Assembly: GCA_900465675.1 (NCBI GenBank)
Contig: UBJR01000030.1
Coordinates: forward strand, 378-64,377
From: Hyphomicrobiales bacterium
GTDB taxonomy: Bacteria; Pseudomonadota; Alphaproteobacteria; Rhizobiales; Rhizobiaceae
Length of the DNA: 64,000 nucleotides
Reading direction: 5' to 3'
A model generated the notes under the pieces. That model saw nothing but the letters and a program-made list of their open reading frames with translations. It did not search any database and had not been told where the DNA came from. Positions 1 through 7,743 of the stretch are shown here, in pieces. Positions within the stretch are counted from its first letter, which is position 1; each line of letters starts with the position of its first letter. A program made the position numbers and the translations under genes.

Positions 1-698
1 GCTTCGCCGTTGCGGTTGAAGTTGCGGTGGTCGTCGCTCGCAAACTTCGTGTCGCGGGTGATCTTGCCGGACAGCAGGCCGCTGGCCAGCGGTACGCGGG
101 CGATTACCGCGACATTCTTGCGACGGGCTTCCTGGAAGAACAGGTGATCAGGACGCTGGCGGAAGATGTTGTAGATAATCTGAATGCTTTCGACGCCCGG
201 GAATTCGATCGCCTTCAGCGCTTCCTCGACCTTTTCGACGCTGACGCCGTAACCCTTGATCTTGCCGGCCTTCTGCAGCTCGTTCAGCCCTTCGAAGACT
301 TCGGCGCGGTAGAGCACTTCCGTCGGCGGGCAGTGCAGTTGCACCAGGTCGAGGCTGTCGACCTCGAGATTTTTCAGGCTGCGATCGATGAAGCCTTCGA
401 GATTGGCCTTCGTGTAACCGTCGGCGACATGCGGGTTGAGGCGGCGGCCGGCCTTGGTGGCGACCATCGGCCGTTTGCCGCCGCGGCTCTTCAAGACGTC
501 GGCGACGATCTTTTCCGAGCGGCCGTCGCCATAGACGTCTGCGGTGTCGATGAAGGTCATGCCGGCATCGAGCGCCGCGTTCAGCGCCGCGCGTCCGTCA
601 GCCTCGCTGATATCGCCCCAGGAACCGCCGATCTGCCAGGCACCGAAGCCGACATTGGTGACCGAAAACGGCATGCGGCCGAAACTATGTTCTTTCAT
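1..698 (-). CDS. Aldo/keto reductase, partial (C-terminus outside window)
   Basis: This gene reads leftwards from an ATG at 698 and runs off the window edge, leaving about 232 residues. The protein has the aldo/keto reductase barrel pattern: an N-terminal GFGAWQIGG strand, DTADVYGDGRSEK with the catalytic Asp and Tyr, VATKAG with the catalytic Lys, and LDLVQLHCP with the active-site His. The family reduces carbonyl compounds with NADPH in the cytoplasm; the substrate cannot be told from sequence. GGAGATTTC just upstream of the ATG acts as ribosome binding site. It lies head to tail with the DUF3833 gene, 91 bases away. The C-terminal cofactor-binding loop is not visible. Confidence 0.9.
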   Translation of the reverse strand, partial: MKEHSFGRMPFSVTNVGFGAWQIGGSWGDISEADGRAALNAALDAGMTFIDTADVYGDGRSEKIVADVLKSRGGKRPMVATKAGRRLNPHVADGYTKANLEGFIDRSLKNLEVDSLDLVQLHCPPTEVLYRAEVFEGLNELQKAGKIKGYGVSVEKVEEALKAIEFPGVESIQIIYNIFRQRPDHLFFQEARRKNVAVIARVPLASGLLSGKITRDTKFASDDHRNFNRNGE

Positions 699-789
699 GG
701 AAATCTCCCTCGTGATGAAACTGCATCGCAACTAGCAGCCGCCGCAAATGGCGGCAAGCGTGCGACCGCAAGGGAAATAGGGCAGGGCG

Positions 790-1296
790 TCACTTCTTCG
801 AGAAGGTCACGCGGACGGTGGCGACCGGGAAACCGAATTTGCTGACCCAGGCGGTGTTCAGCAGCGTGCCGTCAGGCTGGCGCCGGATCGTGTCGTGGAA
901 GCGCACGATGTTCTGGTTCGGCCCCGGCGCGATGTCGACGAGATAGCTGTAGCGCGCCACCTCGCCATTGATGGTAACCTCGGCGGGACCAACGACATCC
1001 TCGCGCGTGCCGCTGTAGCGGCCGGGTGCCGTTTTGACGAATCGCCAGGTTTTGCGCTCGCGAACGCCATCCGCGTAGACAAAGTCTTCGCGAAGCGTGA
1101 GCCGCTTTCCGTTCCAGCGGCCGGTGAGCGCCACGCGGAACTTGCGATCGACGCCGTTGATCGCCTTGAACTCGCCATCGGCCACGCTTCTGCCGGCAAA
1201 GAAGTCCTCGAGCGCGAAATCGCGCGCGCTTGCCAGATGCGGCAGGGCGAAGATGACAAGTATGGCGGCGACAATGATGAGACCGGTGCGGCGCAT
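790..1296 (-). CDS. DUF3833-family exported protein
   Basis: The product is 168 residues with an N-terminal hydrophobic stretch (RTGLIIVAAILVIFALPHLASA) that looks like a signal peptide, followed by a compact beta-rich domain of the DUF3833 type (motifs FFAGRSVADGEF, LTGRWNGKRLTL, WRFVKTAPGRYSGTR). The role of DUF3833 is not established; the fold suggests a small lipid- or ligand-binding barrel. I chose the ATG at 1296 because GGAGG stands six to eight bases upstream. A longer open frame to 1386 exists but would overlap the divergent cupin gene start at 1376. Probably a periplasmic protein. Confidence 0.8.
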   Translation of the reverse strand: MRRTGLIIVAAILVIFALPHLASARDFALEDFFAGRSVADGEFKAINGVDRKFRVALTGRWNGKRLTLREDFVYADGVRERKTWRFVKTAPGRYSGTREDVVGPAEVTINGEVARYSYLVDIAPGPNQNIVRFHDTIRRQPDGTLLNTAWVSKFGFPVATVRVTFSKK

Positions 1297-1375
1297 GGTC
1301 TTCCTCCACTTCAAATCAGCCTGTTCCTGACCTACGTTTCGGCTAACGCACCGGATCAATCGCAGGAGAATCAAA

Positions 1376-1798
1376 ATGGACATCAAGCAGGCCGGATCGC
1401 GGCCCTCGACCAGGCCATCCGCCGACTATTTCACCGGCACCGTCCGCCTCGATCCGATCGTCGAAGGCCCGGATCCGGCGCGGGTGCGCGCCGCCACCGT
1501 CACCTTCGAACCGGGCGCCCGCACGGCTTGGCATACGCACCCCCTCGGACAGACGCTAATCGTGACCTCGGGACGAGGCCTGTTACAGGTCTGGGGGCAG
1601 GACACCCGCGAAATCCGCACTGGCGACGTCGTCTGGTTCGAGCCCGGCGAAAAGCATTGGCATGGTGCAGCACCCGACACGGCGATGAGCCACATCGCCA
1701 TCCAGGAGGCGCTGAACGGTTCCCCGGTCGATTGGATGGAGCATGTCAGCGACGATCAATATGCAGGAAAGAGCTGGACCGTCTCGCGCCAGGCCTAA
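1376..1798 (+). CDS. Cupin-domain protein
   Basis: A 140-residue single-domain cupin. The first cupin motif is seen as GARTAWHTHPLGQTL with two histidines, and the second as GDVVWFEPGEKHWHGAAP with two more, so a bound metal ion is likely. Small cupins of this pattern (quercetinase or hydroxynitrile-lyase-like) act on small organic molecules, but the reaction is unknown here. The start has AGGAG eight bases upstream. The gene is divergent from the DUF3833 gene with 79 bases between the two starts, so both promoters must lie in that short space. It ends in a hairpin shared with the convergent methyltransferase gene. Confidence 0.85.
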   Translation: MDIKQAGSRPSTRPSADYFTGTVRLDPIVEGPDPARVRAATVTFEPGARTAWHTHPLGQTLIVTSGRGLLQVWGQDTREIRTGDVVWFEPGEKHWHGAAPDTAMSHIAIQEALNGSPVDWMEHVSDDQYAGKSWTVSRQA

Positions 1799-1806
1799 AG
1801 CAAGAG

Positions 1807-1831
1807 GGCGATCGGCGGTCTGCCGATCGCC
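1807..1831. terminator. Hairpin between convergent genes
   Basis: A perfect 10-bp stem, GGCGATCGGC and its complement around a 5-base loop, lies between the stops of the cupin gene and the convergent methyltransferase gene. It has no T-run, so it may end transcription weakly or in a factor-assisted way in both directions. Confidence 0.5.
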
Positions 1832-1839
1832 GCGCGGCG

Positions 1840-2445
1840 TCAGAGCCGCTTCAGGCAGTAGGAAAAATGAGCATGTGATTCGACGGTCAGGAACTCGAAC
1901 TGCCAGCCATAATCCTTGCAGAACTTGGTGACCGCCTCGACGACGCCATAGACGATCGGCTTCACGGTATTGCCGGTGCAGAAATCATGCCCGGCAATCC
2001 GCCCCGTCCGCTTCACTTTCTTCTCGCAAAGCAGCAATTCCTGCCAGGTCAGCTCGAAGGAATGGTCGGTGTCGATATAGGCCCAGTCGAGAAACCCGTC
2101 CTCGAATTCGGCCAGCTTCTCCAGCGAGGTACCCTGCATCAGCTTGACCTGACCAGAGGCGATTTCGGCCTCGAACTTCGTGTGGACGTCGTGCAGGCCG
2201 GAGCTATAGCGGTCCATCCCCCAGGGATCGATGAGGAAAAGCTGCGACGGCCGATTCTTTTCAATGATCTCGGCGGTATATTCACCGAAGGCAACGCCCA
2301 CCTCGACGCCGATTCCGCCATTCGGGATGCGGTAGAGCAGCTCGCCGCGATCCGGGAGAAGCCTGGCATTCTCCATATGGTGGGCCAAAAGCTGGGTCCG
2401 CGGCATCGCCGCACGCTGCGCCTGCCGTTCTTCGCGTGTCTTCAT
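1840..2445 (-). CDS. Class I SAM-dependent methyltransferase (Methyltransf_24 type)
   Basis: The product is 201 residues. The SAM-binding Rossmann start is seen as GGIGVEVGVAFGEYTAEI (about residues 43-60), followed by LFLIDPWG for the ribose-binding acidic strand and FLDWAYIDTDHSFE, typical of methyltransferases of the Methyltransf_24 group found near sugar or polyketide genes. The substrate is unknown; nothing in the neighbourhood points to a pathway. Start chosen at ATG 2445, with GGCGAG seven bases upstream. It converges on the cupin gene, and the tRNA-Val gene lies upstream on the same strand. Confidence 0.8.
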   Translation of the reverse strand: MKTREERQAQRAAMPRTQLLAHHMENARLLPDRGELLYRIPNGGIGVEVGVAFGEYTAEIIEKNRPSQLFLIDPWGMDRYSSGLHDVHTKFEAEIASGQVKLMQGTSLEKLAEFEDGFLDWAYIDTDHSFELTWQELLLCEKKVKRTGRIAGHDFCTGNTVKPIVYGVVEAVTKFCKDYGWQFEFLTVESHAHFSYCLKRL

Positions 2446-2568
2446 GATTCTCGCCTTATCCGGGGCAATTCTGCTTCACTGACTGCCAAGTAGCCGAAAG
2501 ACGCGGGAGCGCCAACATCGGAGCCGCGATGTGAGATCAAATATCTGAGATTTCACTTGGGAAAAGAA

Positions 2569-2644
2569 TGGTGGGCGATGAGAGACTCGAACTCCCGACA
2601 TCCTCGGTGTAAACGAGGCGCTCTACCAACTGAGCTAATCGCCC
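2569..2644 (-). tRNA. tRNA-Val(TAC)
   Basis: Read on the minus strand the sequence folds into a full cloverleaf: acceptor GGGCGAT paired with ATCGCCC, D arm GCTC...GAGC, anticodon stem CCTCG/CGAGG with loop TTTACAC (anticodon TAC), T arm GGGAG TTCGAGA CTCTC, discriminator A and an encoded CCA end. Length 76 including CCA. Confidence 0.97.
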
Positions 2645-2645
2645 T

Positions 2646-3043
2646 CGCGTCACGAAGCCTGTTCGGCCCGCCGCGTCGGTGGCCGTGATCTATGCGGATC
2701 GGGAAAAAACCGCAAGAGTGTTTGTGAAGATTTTTTGATTTTTTTGGAAAGGGCGCGCCAACGCAGGCTTTTCGGCTTGTGGAAAAGGGAAGGGGAGTGC
2801 GCGGGTGGGTACCGCCCGGTGGATCTCTATATAAGGATCAGTGCGAGAAGGCCCCGCGCGGCGTCTGCTTCGCGCGAACTTTCAGACACTTGCGCGCTGC
2901 ATCCAAAACAATTTCCGTGCTGTCATGGATTTGTCTCCAAACCTGCTTGACACTCAAATGCGAACCCCTTAGTTAGCCGCTCATCGAAGCGGCGAGCCCG
3001 CCTCGGTAAGGAAGCGAAAGCCTCCGGATTGCTTGAAATGAAT
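2646..3043. other. Intergenic region between divergent tRNA genes
   Basis: About 400 bases without a convincing protein gene. It contains T-rich tracts near 2730-2750 upstream of the tRNA-Val gene and a good promoter for the tRNA-Asp pair at 2947-2975 (listed separately). Short open frames in the region have no ribosome binding site and no recognisable product. Confidence 0.6.
2947..2975 (+). promoter_or_regulatory. Predicted sigma-70 promoter of the tRNA-Asp pair
   Basis: TTGACA at 2947-2952 and TAGTTA at 2970-2975 are 17 bases apart. Transcription would start near 2982, about 60 bases before the first tRNA-Asp. This is the best promoter match seen before the stable RNA genes. Confidence 0.65.
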
Positions 3044-3120
3044 GCGGGTGTAGCTCAGTTGGTTAGAGTGCCGGCCTGTCACGCCGGAGGTCGCGGGTTC
3101 GAGCCCCGTCACTCGCGCCA
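3044..3120 (+). tRNA. tRNA-Asp(GTC), copy 1
   Basis: A 77-base cloverleaf: acceptor GCGGGTG paired with CACTCGC, anticodon stem CCGGC/GCCGG with loop CTGTCAC (anticodon GTC), T arm CGGGTTCGAGCCCCG, and an encoded CCA. First of two nearly identical copies. Confidence 0.97.
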
Positions 3121-3170
3121 TTTCAAAGCAAGTGCTGAAAGGCACATTCCGGTCATCGCCTCCGCAATGC

Positions 3171-3247
3171 GCGGGTGTAGCTCAGTCGGTTAGAGTGCCG
3201 GCCTGTCACGCCGGAGGTCGCGGGTTCGAGCCCCGTCACTCGCGCCA
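3171..3247 (+). tRNA. tRNA-Asp(GTC), copy 2
   Basis: The same 77-base tRNA repeated 127 bases downstream. By eye it differs from copy 1 by a single base in the D loop (CAGTCGG instead of CAGTTGG). Encoded CCA end. Probably co-transcribed with copy 1, since no second promoter is evident in the 50-base spacer. Confidence 0.97.
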
Positions 3248-3386
3248 TTTTCTCCTCCAAGCCATGCAGAATTTCGTGGGCTGCCATGCAGCCTTCCGCA
3301 ACCTAAGCGGATTTGTCGCGACATCGTTGCATCTGCTTGATAATGTCGCATCATCGTAGCTTGAATTGGTCTTCTAAAAGTCTTGC

Positions 3387-3484
3387 GCCGTGGCTCAGCC
3401 TGCGCTAACCACGGCTTGTTGCAACGCACGTTCGCTTGCCGGGCATTTGCCCATTGCGCCGCCCGGCGCAGCCGGCAAGCAGGG
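3387..3484 (+). promoter_or_regulatory. Structured leader of the nuo operon
   Basis: The leader before nuoA holds a hairpin GCCGTGG/CCACGGC (3387-3415) and then two mutually exclusive stems: GCCGGGC/GCCCGGC (3438-3467), or CTTGCCGG/CCGGCAAG (3435-3442 with 3472-3479). The second ends two bases before the AGGG that serves nuoA. Whether the structures regulate translation is inference. Confidence 0.35.
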
Positions 3485-3493
3485 ATGAACATG

Positions 3494-3859
3494 ATGACTG
3501 AACTGCTCGGTAATTACATTCCGATCGCTATTTTCATTGGTATCGCTCTCGTTATCGGCCTGGCGCTTCTGATTGCGCCGTTCGCCGTTGCCTTCAAGGC
3601 ACCTGATTCGGAAAAGCTCTCTGCTTACGAATGCGGTTTCAATGCCTTCGACGATGCCCGCATGAAGTTCGACATCCGCTTCTATCTCGTGTCGATTCTC
3701 TTCATCATCTTCGACCTCGAAGTCGCCTTCCTCTTTCCTTGGGCCGTTTCCTTCGGCGCCATCGGCTGGTTCGGCTTCTGGTCCATGATGGTCTTCCTCT
3801 TCGTGCTGACCATCGGCTTTATCTATGAATGGAAGAAGGGAGCCCTGGAATGGGAGTGA
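3494..3859 (+). CDS. nuoA: NADH-quinone oxidoreductase subunit A
   Basis: NuoA is a small membrane subunit of respiratory complex I. The 121-residue product has three transmembrane helices and the conserved loop YECGFNAFDDAR between the first and second, which belongs to the quinone-site region at the junction with the peripheral arm. The most likely starts are the adjacent ATGs at 3491 and 3494, served by AGGG at 3481-3484; a longer open frame from 3383 lacks family similarity at its N-terminus. It is the first gene of the nuo operon, and its stop overlaps the start of nuoB by 10 bases. Confidence 0.92.
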   Translation: MTELLGNYIPIAIFIGIALVIGLALLIAPFAVAFKAPDSEKLSAYECGFNAFDDARMKFDIRFYLVSILFIIFDLEVAFLFPWAVSFGAIGWFGFWSMMVFLFVLTIGFIYEWKKGALEWE

Positions 3860-4434
3860 CCCCCGCCGGCAATCAGCCGCTCGTTTCTCAGGCCCCGAAG
3901 GGGATCATCGATCCTTCGACCGGCAAGCCGATCGGCGCCAATGACGCCTTCTTCGGCGAAATCAACAACGAGCTCGCCGACAAGGGCTTTCTCGTCACCT
4001 CGACCGACGAGCTGATCAACTGGGCCCGTACCGGATCGTTGATGTGGATGACCTTCGGTCTCGCCTGCTGCGCCGTCGAAATGATGCAGTTGTCGATGCC
4101 GCGTTACGACGTCGAGCGCTTCGGCTTTGCGCCGCGCGCTTCGCCCCGCCAGTCCGACGTCATGATCGTCGCCGGTACGCTGACCAACAAGATGGCGCCT
4201 GCGCTCCGCAAGGTCTATGACCAGATGCCCGAGCCGCGTTACGTCATCTCGATGGGCTCCTGCGCCAATGGCGGCGGCTACTATCACTATTCCTATTCGG
4301 TTGTTCGCGGCTGCGACCGTGTCGTGCCGATCGACATCTACGTGCCGGGCTGTCCCCCCACGGCAGAGGCTCTGCTTTACGGCGTGCTCCTGCTGCAGAA
4401 GAAGATCCGGCGCACCGGCACGATTGAGCGGTAA
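3850..4434 (+). CDS. nuoB: NADH-quinone oxidoreductase subunit B
   Basis: NuoB (194 residues) carries iron-sulphur cluster N2, the last electron carrier before ubiquinone. The ligands are visible: adjacent Cys73-Cys74 in LACCAVEMM, Cys138 in MGSCANGG and Cys168 in VPGCPPTAEA. The ATG at 3850 lies inside the end of nuoA (10-base overlap) and has GGGAG upstream, which indicates translational coupling; an upstream in-frame ATG at 3829 would only add seven residues read from inside nuoA. The N-terminal 30 residues before the conserved domain are variable in rhizobia. Confidence 0.95.
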   Translation: MGVTPAGNQPLVSQAPKGIIDPSTGKPIGANDAFFGEINNELADKGFLVTSTDELINWARTGSLMWMTFGLACCAVEMMQLSMPRYDVERFGFAPRASPRQSDVMIVAGTLTNKMAPALRKVYDQMPEPRYVISMGSCANGGGYYHYSYSVVRGCDRVVPIDIYVPGCPPTAEALLYGVLLLQKKIRRTGTIER

Positions 4435-4452
4435 GGGTTAAGGACAAGACAT

Positions 4453-5055
4453 ATGAGCGAAGCCCTCACTGAGCTGTCGTCCTATATCTCGGAAGCACGT
4501 GGCAACCTGGTTGCCGCGTCGCAGCTGAAGTTCGGCGAATTGACCCTGACGACGACGGGTGAAAACCTGATCGCGCTGCTGACGTTCCTGCGTGACGATG
4601 CCAAGTGCGGCTTCGTCAACATGATCGATATCTGCGGCGTCGACTGGCCGCAGCGCGAGCTGCGCTTCGATGTCGTCTATCACCTTCTGTCTCCGAAGCA
4701 GAACCTGCGCATCCGCATCAAGGTCGCGACCGACGAAGACACGCCGGTCCCCTCGGCCTGCGCCGTTTATCCAGGCGCCGACTGGTTCGAGCGCGAGACC
4801 TGGGACATGTACGGCGTTCTCTTCACCGGCCATCCAGACCTGCGCCGCATCCTGACCGACTACGGTTTCGAAGGTCACCCGCTGCGCAAGGACTTCCCGA
4901 CGACCGGTTTCGTCGAAGTCCGCTATGACGACGCCGCCAAGCGCGTCGTTTACGAGCCGGTGGAGCTGAAGCAGGAATTCCGCAACTTCGACTTCATGTC
5001 GCCATGGGAAGGCACGGATTATGTGCTGCCGGGCGATGAAAAAGCGAAGCAGTAA
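4453..5055 (+). CDS. nuoC: NADH-quinone oxidoreductase subunit C
   Basis: NuoC (200 residues) is the 30-kDa subunit of the connecting part of complex I. The family signature is clear: ANWFERE-type segment PGADWFERETWDMYGVLF followed by HPDLRRILTDYGFEGHPLRKDFP. It is a separate gene, as in mitochondria and other alphaproteobacteria, not fused to nuoD as in enterobacteria. It follows nuoB by 18 bases and has AAGGACAAG before the ATG. Confidence 0.95.
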   Translation: MSEALTELSSYISEARGNLVAASQLKFGELTLTTTGENLIALLTFLRDDAKCGFVNMIDICGVDWPQRELRFDVVYHLLSPKQNLRIRIKVATDEDTPVPSACAVYPGADWFERETWDMYGVLFTGHPDLRRILTDYGFEGHPLRKDFPTTGFVEVRYDDAAKRVVYEPVELKQEFRNFDFMSPWEGTDYVLPGDEKAKQ

Positions 5056-5123
5056 ATTTTGATAGTGGCTGGTGGGCAATCCCCGCCAGCTGCTGATTAT
5101 CTGAGAACGCGAGCCCGATCGCC

Positions 5124-6314
5124 ATGACAGAACATAACGTCCGCAACTTCAACATCAATTTCGGACCGCAGCATCCGGCGGCGCACGGCGTTCTTCGTCT
5201 TGTCCTGGAGCTTGACGGCGAAATTGTGGAGCGTGTTGATCCGCATATCGGCCTGCTGCATCGCGGCACCGAGAAGCTGATCGAGACCAAGACCTATCTG
5301 CAGGCCGTTCCGTATTTCGACCGTCTCGATTACGTAGCGCCGATGAACCAGGAGCATGCTTATGCACTGGCCGTCGAAAAGCTGCTCGGCATCGATATCC
5401 CGATCCGCGGCCAGCTGATCCGCGTTCTCTACTCGGAAATCGGCCGTATCCTTTCGCATCTGCTGAACGTCACGACGCAGGCCATGGACGTCGGCGCGCT
5501 GACGCCGCCGCTCTGGGGCTTCGAAGAGCGCGAAAAGCTGATGGTGTTCTACGAGCGTGCCTGCGGCGCGCGCATGCATGCTGCCTATTTCCGTCCGGGC
5601 GGCGTCCACCAGGATCTGCCGGAAGATCTCGTCGAGGATATCGGCAAGTGGTGCGACCAGTTCCCGGGCAAGCTCGACGACATCGACGATCTGCTCACCG
5701 GCAACCGCATCTTCAAGCAGCGTAACGTCGATATCGGAGTCGTTTCGCTGGAAGACTGCTGGGCCTGGGGCTTCTCGGGCGTCATGGTGCGCGGTTCGGG
5801 TGCTGCCTGGGACCTGCGCCGTTCGCAGCCCTACGAGTGCTATTCCGATCTCGAGTTCGATATCCCGATCGGCAAGAACGGCGACTGCTACGACCGCTAC
5901 CTGATCCGCATGATCGAAATGCGCGAATCGGTCCGTATCATGAAGCAGTGCGTCAATCGCCTGCTTTCCGACGCGAAGACCGGTCCGTTCTCCTCCATCG
6001 ACGGCAAGGTCGTGCCGCCCAAGCGTGGACAGATGAAGCGCTCGATGGAAGCGCTGATCCACCACTTCAAGCTCTACACCGAAGGCTATCACGTCCCGGC
6101 CGGCGAAGTTTACGCCGCCGTCGAAGCGCCGAAGGGCGAGTTCGGCGTCTACGTGGTCTCCGATGGCAGCAACAAGCCGTACCGCTGCAAGATCCGCGCC
6201 CCGGGCTATGCCCACCTTCAGGCGATGGACTTCATGTGCCGCGGCCACCAGCTGGCCGACGTCGCAGCCGTTCTCGGCTCGCTCGACATCGTCTTCGGTG
6301 AGGTTGACCGCTGA
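5124..6314 (+). CDS. nuoD: NADH-quinone oxidoreductase subunit D
   Basis: NuoD (396 residues) is the 49-kDa subunit, descended from the large subunit of NiFe hydrogenases, and forms most of the quinone pocket with NuoB. The N-terminal NFGPQHPAAHGVLR loop with the quinone-contacting His, the HIGLLHRGTEKL segment and the C-terminal DIVFGEVDR are all present. No NiFe cysteines remain, as expected. A gap of 68 bases separates it from nuoC and the ribosome binding site is weak (GAGCCCGATCGCC). Its TGA overlaps the ATG of the next gene by one base. Confidence 0.95.
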   Translation: MTEHNVRNFNINFGPQHPAAHGVLRLVLELDGEIVERVDPHIGLLHRGTEKLIETKTYLQAVPYFDRLDYVAPMNQEHAYALAVEKLLGIDIPIRGQLIRVLYSEIGRILSHLLNVTTQAMDVGALTPPLWGFEEREKLMVFYERACGARMHAAYFRPGGVHQDLPEDLVEDIGKWCDQFPGKLDDIDDLLTGNRIFKQRNVDIGVVSLEDCWAWGFSGVMVRGSGAAWDLRRSQPYECYSDLEFDIPIGKNGDCYDRYLIRMIEMRESVRIMKQCVNRLLSDAKTGPFSSIDGKVVPPKRGQMKRSMEALIHHFKLYTEGYHVPAGEVYAAVEAPKGEFGVYVVSDGSNKPYRCKIRAPGYAHLQAMDFMCRGHQLADVAAVLGSLDIVFGEVDR

Positions 6315-6589
6315 TGAAGCTCACCGTGCTCTCGTCCGCCGCATTCCTCGTTGCTGCCTCGGCCTTCGCCCAGGACAATACGCAGGGATTCGGCCCGAAG
6401 CTCGGTGCGGAAGAGATAACGCCGCCAAGCGGTCAGGCCACGATCGGGGAGCTCGTTTCCAAGGGCTACCAGATCAAGGCCGCCGTTCCGAACGGCAAGA
6501 AATTCGTAGTGTTTTTGCAGAAAGACCAGTCGGCCTACGCTTGTGAGATGCAGTCTTTGACGGCCTCGCGGTGTGGGACCCTAAACTGA
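6314..6589 (+). CDS. Small exported protein encoded within the nuo operon
   Basis: A 91-residue protein that I cannot assign to a named function. It has a clear signal peptide (about residues 1-19, ending SAFAQ) and a mature part of about 70 residues with two cysteines near the C-terminus (YACEMQSL and SRCGTLN) that could form a disulphide in the periplasm. Its ATG overlaps the nuoD stop (TGATG), and nuoE begins 16 bases after it, so it is firmly part of the operon. Similar small genes sit at this place in other rhizobial nuo operons as far as I recall. A role in assembly or as a periplasmic accessory of complex I is conjecture. Confidence 0.8.
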   Translation: MKLTVLSSAAFLVAASAFAQDNTQGFGPKLGAEEITPPSGQATIGELVSKGYQIKAAVPNGKKFVVFLQKDQSAYACEMQSLTASRCGTLN

Positions 6590-6605
6590 CAAGGCGTGAG
6601 GAAGA

Positions 6606-7733
6606 ATGTCCGTTCGTCGACTAGCCGAAGATCAATTCCAGCCTGCCGCATTCGCCTTCAATGACGAAAACGCGGTCTGGGCGGATAAGACGATCCAGAA
6701 ATATCCCGCAGGCCGTCAGCAGTCCGCGGTCATTCCGCTGCTGATGCGAGCGCAGGAGCAGGACGGTTGGGTCACGCGCGCGGCGATCGAGAAGGTCGCC
6801 GACATGCTTGACATGGCCTATATCCGCGTCCTCGAAGTGGCTACCTTCTACACGCAGTTCCAGCTGGGTCCGGTCGGTACGCGCGCCCACGTTCAGGTTT
6901 GCGGCACCACGCCCTGCATGCTGCGCGGTTCGGAAAAGCTGATGGGCGTTTGCCGCAGCAAGATCCACCAGCACCCGTTCGAGCGCAACGCCGAGGGCAC
7001 GCTGTCCTGGGAAGAGGTCGAGTGTCTCGGGGCCTGCGTCAATGCACCGATGATCATGATCGGCAAGGACACCTACGAAGATCTGACGCCGGAGCGTCTC
7101 GAAGAGATCATCGACACGTTCAATGCCGGCAACGGCGCGAGCGTTAAGCCCGGTCCGCAGATCGATCGTCACTTCTCGTCGCCGGAAGGCGGCCCGACCT
7201 CGCTTCTGACCGAAGAGCCGAAGGCGAAGGCAAAGACCTCTGCGAAGAAGGCCGATGCCGATGCCGTCAGTGTTCCGCCGTCGGAAGCTGCGCGTCCGAA
7301 GAGCACCGATGCAGAGACCAATGCCGCGCTGAAGACGCCTGTCACGGCGCCGAAGGCTGCTGCCAAGAACGCCGCTGCCGAGGCTGCACCCGCTGCCAAT
7401 GAAAAGCCTGCCAAGGCTGCCGCTGCTCCGATCGCTGCCAAGCCCTCGCTGGAAGACAAGAACCGTCCGGCTGGCATCGCAAAGCCTGCTGCGCCTGACG
7501 ATCTGAAACTGATCTCCGGCGTCGGTCCGAAGATCGAAGCTATTTTGAACGAACTCGGCATCTTCACCTTCGCGCAAGTCGGCGCGTGGAAGAAGGCTGA
7601 ACGCGAATGGGTCGATGGATACTTGAATTTCAAGGGCCGCATCGAGCGCGACGACTGGGTCAAGCAGGCCAAGGCGCTCGCCAAGGGCGGTGAAGCGGAA
7701 TATATCAAGGTCTTCGGCAAGAAGCCGCGGTAA
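6606..7733 (+). CDS. nuoE: NADH-quinone oxidoreductase subunit E with C-terminal extension
   Basis: NuoE (375 residues) is the 24-kDa subunit that holds the 2Fe-2S cluster N1a in the NADH-oxidising module. Ligands Cys99 and Cys104 (VQVCGTTPC) and Cys140 and Cys144 (VECLGACV) are present within the first 170 residues. The protein is about twice the usual length: residues 190-295 form a linker rich in Ala, Lys and Pro, and residues 298-359 form an extra domain beginning DDLKLISGVGPK with helix-hairpin-helix character. The same domain ends the protein encoded after nuoF. ATG at 6606 is preceded by GTGAGGAAGA. Confidence 0.95.
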   Translation: MSVRRLAEDQFQPAAFAFNDENAVWADKTIQKYPAGRQQSAVIPLLMRAQEQDGWVTRAAIEKVADMLDMAYIRVLEVATFYTQFQLGPVGTRAHVQVCGTTPCMLRGSEKLMGVCRSKIHQHPFERNAEGTLSWEEVECLGACVNAPMIMIGKDTYEDLTPERLEEIIDTFNAGNGASVKPGPQIDRHFSSPEGGPTSLLTEEPKAKAKTSAKKADADAVSVPPSEAARPKSTDAETNAALKTPVTAPKAAAKNAAAEAAPAANEKPAKAAAAPIAAKPSLEDKNRPAGIAKPAAPDDLKLISGVGPKIEAILNELGIFTFAQVGAWKKAEREWVDGYLNFKGRIERDDWVKQAKALAKGGEAEYIKVFGKKPR

Positions 7734-7743
7734 GAGGTGAAGC

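Noticed and set aside
2646..3043. Short open frames between the tRNA genes
   Set aside because: No ribosome binding sites and no similarity pattern; one would end inside the promoter of tRNA-Asp.
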